From an uncultured Lachnospira sp. (GTDB lineage: Bacteria; Bacillota; Clostridia; Lachnospirales; Lachnospiraceae), in the NCBI GenBank assembly GCA_946186125.1, contig CAMHLZ010000035.1, positions 1-38,098 of the forward strand: a DNA stretch of 38,098 nt. The letters run 5' to 3'. The notes below the pieces were generated by a model. It was not told the origin of the DNA, did not search any database, and worked only from the letters and a program-made list of their open reading frames with translations. Both the position numbers and the translations under genes were made by a program. Shown here one piece after another: positions 33,560-38,098 of this stretch (position 1 is its first letter; each line of letters begins with the position of its first letter).

Positions 33560-34990
33560 TTACAATAACTCTTTCAGAATTTTATTAATAATACCCGGAT
33601 TGGCTTTTCCCTTCGTAGCCTTCATGGTCTGTCCTACAAGGAATCCTATGGCTTTTTCCTTTCCATTTCTGTAATCCTCTACAGACTGTGGATTGGCTGC
33701 CACAACTTCCTCAATGATTTTTCTAAGTCCATCTTCATCATTGTCCATCTTAAGACCATTTTCTTCCACGTATTTCTCAGGCTCAATATCATCACTAAAG
33801 ATTTTCTCAAATACCTCTTTTGCCACAGAACTATTGATGGTTCCTGCATCAATAAGTTTAATAAGTGCTGCAAGATTTTTCGGTGAAAATGATATCTCAT
33901 CAGCATCCATATCATTTTCCTTTAAGAGACGCATCGTCTCACCCATAAGATAATTACTTACCTTTTTAGGATTTGCTCCTAATTCAACCGTCTGCTCAAA
34001 GATATCAGCCATCTTCTTTGAAGACGTAATAATATCGGCATCATACGCAGGAATCTTGTAATCAGCTTCATATCTTGCCATCTTCTCATCCCTGAGTTCC
34101 GGCTGTCTGCTCTTTACTTCGTCTATCCACTCATCGCTTATTACGATTGGCACTAAATCCGGTTCAGGGAAATATCTGTAATCCTGTGCATCTTCCTTTG
34201 AACGCATGGCGTAAGAATATTCCTTATTGTCATCCCATCTTCTTGTCTCCTGAACAACTGCCTCACCTGATTCAATCAAATCTATCTGACGTTCTCTCTC
34301 ATTTTCTATAGCTCTGGCAATCGCCTTGAAGGAATTTAAGTTTTTCATCTCTGTTCTTGTACCAAATTCCTTCGCACCAACCTCGCGTACTGAAAGGTTT
34401 ACATCCGCTCTCATAGAACCCTCATTAAGCTTACAGTCTGAAGCTCCAAGATATTGGATAATCAGGCGAAGCTTGTCAAGGTAAGCAATTACCTCATCAG
34501 CACTTCTCATATCAGGTTCGGAAACTATTTCAATAAGCGGTACACCTGATCGGTTATAATCTACCATTGAGCAGTCATCCCACTCACTGTGGATGAGTTT
34601 TCCGGCATCTTCTTCCATATGAATCTCGTGAATTCCCACTTTTTTTGTACCATTTTCACCCTTGATTTCCACGTAGCCGTCTCTGCATATCGGGAGATAC
34701 AGCTGTGATATCTGGTAGTTCTGTGGGTTATCAGGGTAAAAATAATTTTTACGGTCAAATTTACAATACTGTGTGATATTACAATTTGTGGCGATTCCCA
34801 CTGCCATGGCATATTCAACTACCTGTTTATTTAATACAGGCAGACTTCCCGGCATTCCCGTACAAACCGGACAAGTATGGGCATTAGGTTCTGCTCCAAA
34901 GGCAGTTGAACAACCACAGAATATTTTTGTCTTAGTAGCTAATTCTACGTGAACTTCAAGTCCTATGACTGTTTCGTATTCTTTACTCAT
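33560..34990 (-). CDS. gatB: Asp-tRNA(Asn)/Glu-tRNA(Gln) amidotransferase subunit B
   Basis: GatB binds mischarged tRNA and phosphorylates its side chain for amidation. The frame opens at 35002, but GGAG lies 6 bases before ATG 34990, giving MSKEYETVIGLEVHVELATK, 476 residues. Visible motifs are the CGC...CPVCTGMPGSLP cysteine cluster, NYFYPDNPQNYQISQ, and the C-terminal YqeY/GatB tail domain (GKANPGIINKILKELL). Repeat copy B separates it from gatA. Confidence 0.98.
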   Translation of the reverse strand: MSKEYETVIGLEVHVELATKTKIFCGCSTAFGAEPNAHTCPVCTGMPGSLPVLNKQVVEYAMAVGIATNCNITQYCKFDRKNYFYPDNPQNYQISQLYLPICRDGYVEIKGENGTKKVGIHEIHMEEDAGKLIHSEWDDCSMVDYNRSGVPLIEIVSEPDMRSADEVIAYLDKLRLIIQYLGASDCKLNEGSMRADVNLSVREVGAKEFGTRTEMKNLNSFKAIARAIENERERQIDLIESGEAVVQETRRWDDNKEYSYAMRSKEDAQDYRYFPEPDLVPIVISDEWIDEVKSRQPELRDEKMARYEADYKIPAYDADIITSSKKMADIFEQTVELGANPKKVSNYLMGETMRLLKENDMDADEISFSPKNLAALIKLIDAGTINSSVAKEVFEKIFSDDIEPEKYVEENGLKMDNDEDGLRKIIEEVVAANPQSVEDYRNGKEKAIGFLVGQTMKATKGKANPGIINKILKELL

Positions 34991-34991
34991 T

Positions 34992-35145
34992 CTCTTCTCC
35001 ATTCCGCAGACGCATTGCGTCGGAGGAATCGCGGGCTGAATTTCAGATTCAGCTCTGCGATGTTAGCAATTTGTGGCGTCCGCGACACAAATTGACGTAT
35101 GAAAAATCATATATCAATATGATTTTTCATACTCTTCTCCATTCC
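34992..35145 (-). repeat. interspersed multi-hairpin repeat, copy B, with flanking direct repeats
   Basis: Core 34997-35130. Minus-strand order: GTATGAAAAATCATAT/ATATGATTTTTCATAC perfect stem, CAATTTGTG/CACAAATTG, ATCGC/GCGAT enlarged by an inner GCTGAAT/ATTCAGC hairpin, and GACGC-AAT-GCGTC. It then runs into GGAATGGAG, the SD of gatB. CTCTTCTCCATTCC occurs at both edges (34992-35005 and 35132-35145), as expected for a target-site duplication. Homologous to copy A. Confidence 0.85.
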
Positions 35146-35155
35146 ATTCTCTGAA

Positions 35156-36592
35156 TTATTTTACGCTCTGCTCATACGTGAAAGCAGCTCTGATGATATT
35201 TTTCTCTTTAAAGCAGTCACCAATAAGCTGCAGACCAATCGGAAGTCCGTTTGAATCTTCTCCGCATGGAAGACAGATTCCCGGAAGTCCGGCAAGATTA
35301 AGCGAAATCGTATATATATCACCAAGATACATTTTTATAGGATCTGACAAACTTTCTCCTAACTTTGGAGCTGTAGTCGGTGCAACCGGTCCGAGTATGA
35401 CGTCATATTTTGCAAATGCATCATCAAAAGCCTTCTTAATCAATGCTTTTACTCTCAAAGCCTTCAGATAGTACGCATCATAATATCCTGAGCTTAATAC
35501 AAAAGAACCAAGCATAATTCTTCTCTTAACTTCCGGTCCAAATCCCTCTGAACGTGTTTTTTTATACATATTATGAAGGTCTGTAAACTCTTCTGTACGA
35601 TATCCGTATTTGATACCGTCAAACCTCTCAAGGTTCGAGCTTGCTTCCGCTGCCGCAATCGTATAATAAGCAGGTATTGCATACTCAACAAGTCCCAAAT
35701 CAAATTCTTCAATTATGGCTCCCTTATCTTTAAGCACTTCTGCTGCCTTAAGCACAGCATCCCTTACTTCCGGATCAAGACCTTCGCCCAGGTAATCCTT
35801 TGGTATACCTATTTTCATTCCTTTTACGTCTTCTACAAGTGCAGATGTAAAATCTGTATCATCACGCTTTACGGATGTAGAATCCTTAGGATCATGTGAA
35901 GCTATCACTTCAAGAATTGTAGCACAGTCTCTCACATCCTTGCTCAAAGGTCCAATCTGGTCTAAAGAAGAACCATAAGCAATGAGTCCGTATCTTGAAA
36001 CTGTAGAATACGTAGGCTTCATACCTACCACACCACAATAACCTGCCGGCTGTCTTATAGATCCGCCGGTATCTGAACCAAGTGCGTAGAAACATTCGTT
36101 AGCTGCGACTGCTGCTGCCGAACCTCCCGAAGAACCTCCCGGTACATGCTCAGGATTTCTAGGATTTCTAGTAACACCATATGCCGAAGTCTCGGTAGTA
36201 GATCCCATGGCAAACTCATCCATATTTGTTTTTCCTATAATAACTGCGCCTGCTTTTTCAAGGTTCAACACAGCTTCAGATGAAAATGTAGGAATAAAAT
36301 TTCCAAGGATTTTTGAAGAACATGTCGTAAGCAGTCCTTCCGTACACATATTATCCTTTATGGCAACAGGTACTCCCGCAAGCGGTCCGTCTATCTCACC
36401 TGCATCTATTTTTTTCTGAACCTCTTCGGCTTTTTTAATCGCACCTTCTCTATCAACAGTAACATAACAATTGTAGTTTTCTTCTGTTTTATCAATCTGT
36501 TCAAGAACCGCGTCAACTGCCTCACGTACAGACACTTCTTTTGATTTAATCTTTTCTGCAAGCTCTACTGCAGTAAAATCCAATATGCCCAT
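35156..36592 (-). CDS. gatA: Asp-tRNA(Asn)/Glu-tRNA(Gln) amidotransferase subunit A
   Basis: Amidase subunit that frees ammonia from glutamine. The 478 residues contain the Ser-cisSer-Lys triad at K79 (VAIKDN), S154 (PGGSSGGS) and S178 (GSDTGGSIRQP), the same numbers as in well-studied GatA proteins. It follows gatC by 12 bp. Confidence 0.98.
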   Translation of the reverse strand: MGILDFTAVELAEKIKSKEVSVREAVDAVLEQIDKTEENYNCYVTVDREGAIKKAEEVQKKIDAGEIDGPLAGVPVAIKDNMCTEGLLTTCSSKILGNFIPTFSSEAVLNLEKAGAVIIGKTNMDEFAMGSTTETSAYGVTRNPRNPEHVPGGSSGGSAAAVAANECFYALGSDTGGSIRQPAGYCGVVGMKPTYSTVSRYGLIAYGSSLDQIGPLSKDVRDCATILEVIASHDPKDSTSVKRDDTDFTSALVEDVKGMKIGIPKDYLGEGLDPEVRDAVLKAAEVLKDKGAIIEEFDLGLVEYAIPAYYTIAAAEASSNLERFDGIKYGYRTEEFTDLHNMYKKTRSEGFGPEVKRRIMLGSFVLSSGYYDAYYLKALRVKALIKKAFDDAFAKYDVILGPVAPTTAPKLGESLSDPIKMYLGDIYTISLNLAGLPGICLPCGEDSNGLPIGLQLIGDCFKEKNIIRAAFTYEQSVK

Positions 36593-36604
36593 AATTACCT
36601 CCTC

Positions 36605-36898
36605 TTAATCAAACGTCTTAGGTACCTGGAACATACCATTTTGCTCTTCAGGAGCATTTTTTAATATATTCTCTCTGTCATCATCATTAGTTACAACATC
36701 TTCACGGAATACATTATTAACCGGAAATACATGGCTCATAGGCTCAACACCGGCAGTATCCAGTTCATTTAATTTATCAATATAATCCAACATGCTTTCC
36801 ATGTCTTTTTTTGCATTCTCTTTTTCTTCATCACTCAGCTCGAGCTTTGCAAGAATTCCAACATAATCAATCGTTTCGTCAGAAATTACATTTGCCAT
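36605..36898 (-). CDS. gatC: Asp-tRNA(Asn)/Glu-tRNA(Gln) amidotransferase subunit C
   Basis: A 97-residue GatC, which wraps around GatA and GatB and stabilises the complex. Start [25 protein letters not shown] and the conserved [24 protein letters not shown] are diagnostic. It follows aspS by 14 bp. Confidence 0.97.
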   Translation of the reverse strand: MANVISDETIDYVGILAKLELSDEEKENAKKDMESMLDYIDKLNELDTAGVEPMSHVFPVNNVFREDVVTNDDDRENILKNAPEEQNGMFQVPKTFD

Positions 36899-36912
36899 AC
36901 TAATCCTCCATT

Positions 36913-38098
36913 TTAAGATCTAACTTTTATATGAACTTCTCTTAACTGCTGCTCTGTAACTTCATTAGGAGCACCGCACATTAAATCCTGAGCTGTTCCA
37001 CTCATCGGGAACGGAATAATCTCTCTTATATTCTCTTCATTTCTAAGCAACATAATCATACGGTCTACACCCGGTGCCATTCCTGCGTGTGGTGGTGCAC
37101 CAAACTGGAATGCGTTGTACAAAGCACCGAATTTATTTTTCAGTACTTCTTCATCGTATCCTGCTATCTCGAATGCCTTTACCATAATTTCCATATCATG
37201 ATTTCTTACGGCACCTGAAGATAATTCTACACCATTACATACAATATCATACTGATAAGCAAGAATATCAAGCGGATCCTTTGTATTTAATGCCTCAAGA
37301 CCTCCCTGTGGCATTGAGAATGGATTGTGTGTAAATCCGATTTTCTTCTCTTCCTCATTGTACTCATACATTGGGAAATCATTAATGTAGCAGAATCTGT
37401 ATGCATTTTTTTCAATAAGGTCAAGTTTCTCACCCAACTCTGTTCTAATCTGTCCTGCGTATAGATTTGCTCTTTCTTCTTTATCAGCAATAAAGAAAAT
37501 TGTATCTCCAGGAACCAGTCCTGCTAAATCAAGCATTTCTTTTTTCATTTCATCCGGAATGAATTTATCAATCGGTCCCTTATATGAAGAATCCTCTAAT
37601 ACTTCAAGATATCCTAATCCACCCATTCCGATTGACTGGGCAAATTTTAATAACTTCTCATGGAATCCCTTTGACATATCCGCATGAACCTTGATGGCTC
37701 TTACTGTCTTTTTATGGAACGGTTTAAATGTACATCTCTGGAAAAATTCTGTTACATCGATAATCTTAAGCGGATTTCTTAAATCCGGTTTATCTGTTCC
37801 ATATTCAAGCATCGCCTGCTTGTAACTGATGATAGGATATGGAGCTTTTGTAACTTCAAATCCTTCCGGCGCAAACTTTTCAAATGTAGCCGTAAGCACT
37901 TCCTCACCTATCTTAAATACATCTTCCTGTGTAGCAAAACTCATCTCAAAATCAAGCTGATAGAACTCTCCCGGTGAACGGTCTGCTCTCGCATCCTCAT
38001 CTCTGAAACATGGTGCTATCTGGAAATACTTATCAAATCCTGACACCATTAAAAGCTGCTTATACTGCTGTGGTGCCTGTGGCAATGCATAGAATTTT
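36913..38098 (-). CDS. aspS: aspartate-tRNA ligase, 3' part
   Basis: The 5' end lies outside the window; about 395 codons are visible, beginning [14 protein letters not shown]. Class II motif 2 ([20 protein letters not shown]) and motif 3 ([20 protein letters not shown]) are present, with the bacterial GAD insertion domain between them. The C-terminus REVHIKV is typical. Next to gatCAB, it is likely non-discriminating, charging both tRNA(Asp) and tRNA(Asn), but the anticodon-binding domain that decides this is not visible. Confidence 0.98.
   Translation of the reverse strand, partial: KFYALPQAPQQYKQLLMVSGFDKYFQIAPCFRDEDARADRSPGEFYQLDFEMSFATQEDVFKIGEEVLTATFEKFAPEGFEVTKAPYPIISYKQAMLEYGTDKPDLRNPLKIIDVTEFFQRCTFKPFHKKTVRAIKVHADMSKGFHEKLLKFAQSIGMGGLGYLEVLEDSSYKGPIDKFIPDEMKKEMLDLAGLVPGDTIFFIADKEERANLYAGQIRTELGEKLDLIEKNAYRFCYINDFPMYEYNEEEKKIGFTHNPFSMPQGGLEALNTKDPLDILAYQYDIVCNGVELSSGAVRNHDMEIMVKAFEIAGYDEEVLKNKFGALYNAFQFGAPPHAGMAPGVDRMIMLLRNEENIREIIPFPMSGTAQDLMCGAPNEVTEQQLREVHIKVRS

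Overview
The window reads as chromosomal DNA of a low-GC Gram-positive (Bacillota), most likely a Lachnospiraceae-type Clostridia. The evidence is the gene order around the ribosomal cluster, strong AGGAGG ribosome binding sites, sigma-A type promoters, zinc-ribbon forms of S14 and L36, an ECF transporter cassette between L17 and TruA, and a GatCAB/AspS cluster. No species can be named from the sequence alone. Apart from one methyltransferase, every gene is on the minus strand, so transcription runs from right to left.

Positions 77-20923 hold the S10-spc-alpha ribosomal protein supercluster: rpsJ, rplC, rplD, rplW, rplB, rpsS, rplV, rpsC, rplP, rpmC, rpsQ, rplN, rplX, rplE, rpsN, rpsH, rplF, rplR, rpsE, rpmD, rplO, secY, adk, map, a KOW-domain gene, infA, rpmJ, rpsM, rpsK, rpsD, rpoA, rplQ. 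An intrinsic terminator follows rplQ. After it come ecfA1, ecfA2, ecfT, truA, and then rplM and rpsI with their own consensus promoter. Promoters are visible before rpsJ, rpmJ and rplM. Several untranslated spacers (before rpsJ, between rpsJ and rplC, between rpmJ and rpsM, between secY and adk) contain strong RNA secondary structure and are candidate autoregulatory or processing elements.

Positions 20940-21920 hold a divergent plus-strand rRNA-type SAM methyltransferase with its own promoter and terminator. Positions 22188-26465 hold an ABC-2 export system (one ATPase, two permeases) followed by a dus tRNA-dihydrouridine synthase. Next are a heptad-repeat coiled-coil protein and a TagD-like cytidylyltransferase, with a promoter and terminator around the pair.

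Positions 27605-31290 are the accessory part: one apparent operon with a TTGACA promoter at one end and a strong terminator at the other. It encodes exported or membrane proteins of unknown function: a signal-peptide protein apparently cut by a 166-bp imperfect palindrome, a small membrane protein, a secreted papain/C39-like cysteine protease split by a -1 frameshift, and an exported protein with a duplicated C-terminal domain. This is the best candidate for an undescribed system, although two of its genes look broken. It is followed (to the right) by an AAA/DUF4143 ATPase whose promoter overlaps one of three 33-bp-period iterons.

Positions 32801-38098 hold ylmH (S4-domain), gatB, gatA, gatC and the 3' part of aspS, the genes of the tRNA-dependent Asn/Gln amidation route. 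Two copies of a multi-hairpin interspersed repeat sit at 25414-25519 and 34997-35130, each directly before the ribosome binding site of a gene and each flanked by direct repeats.
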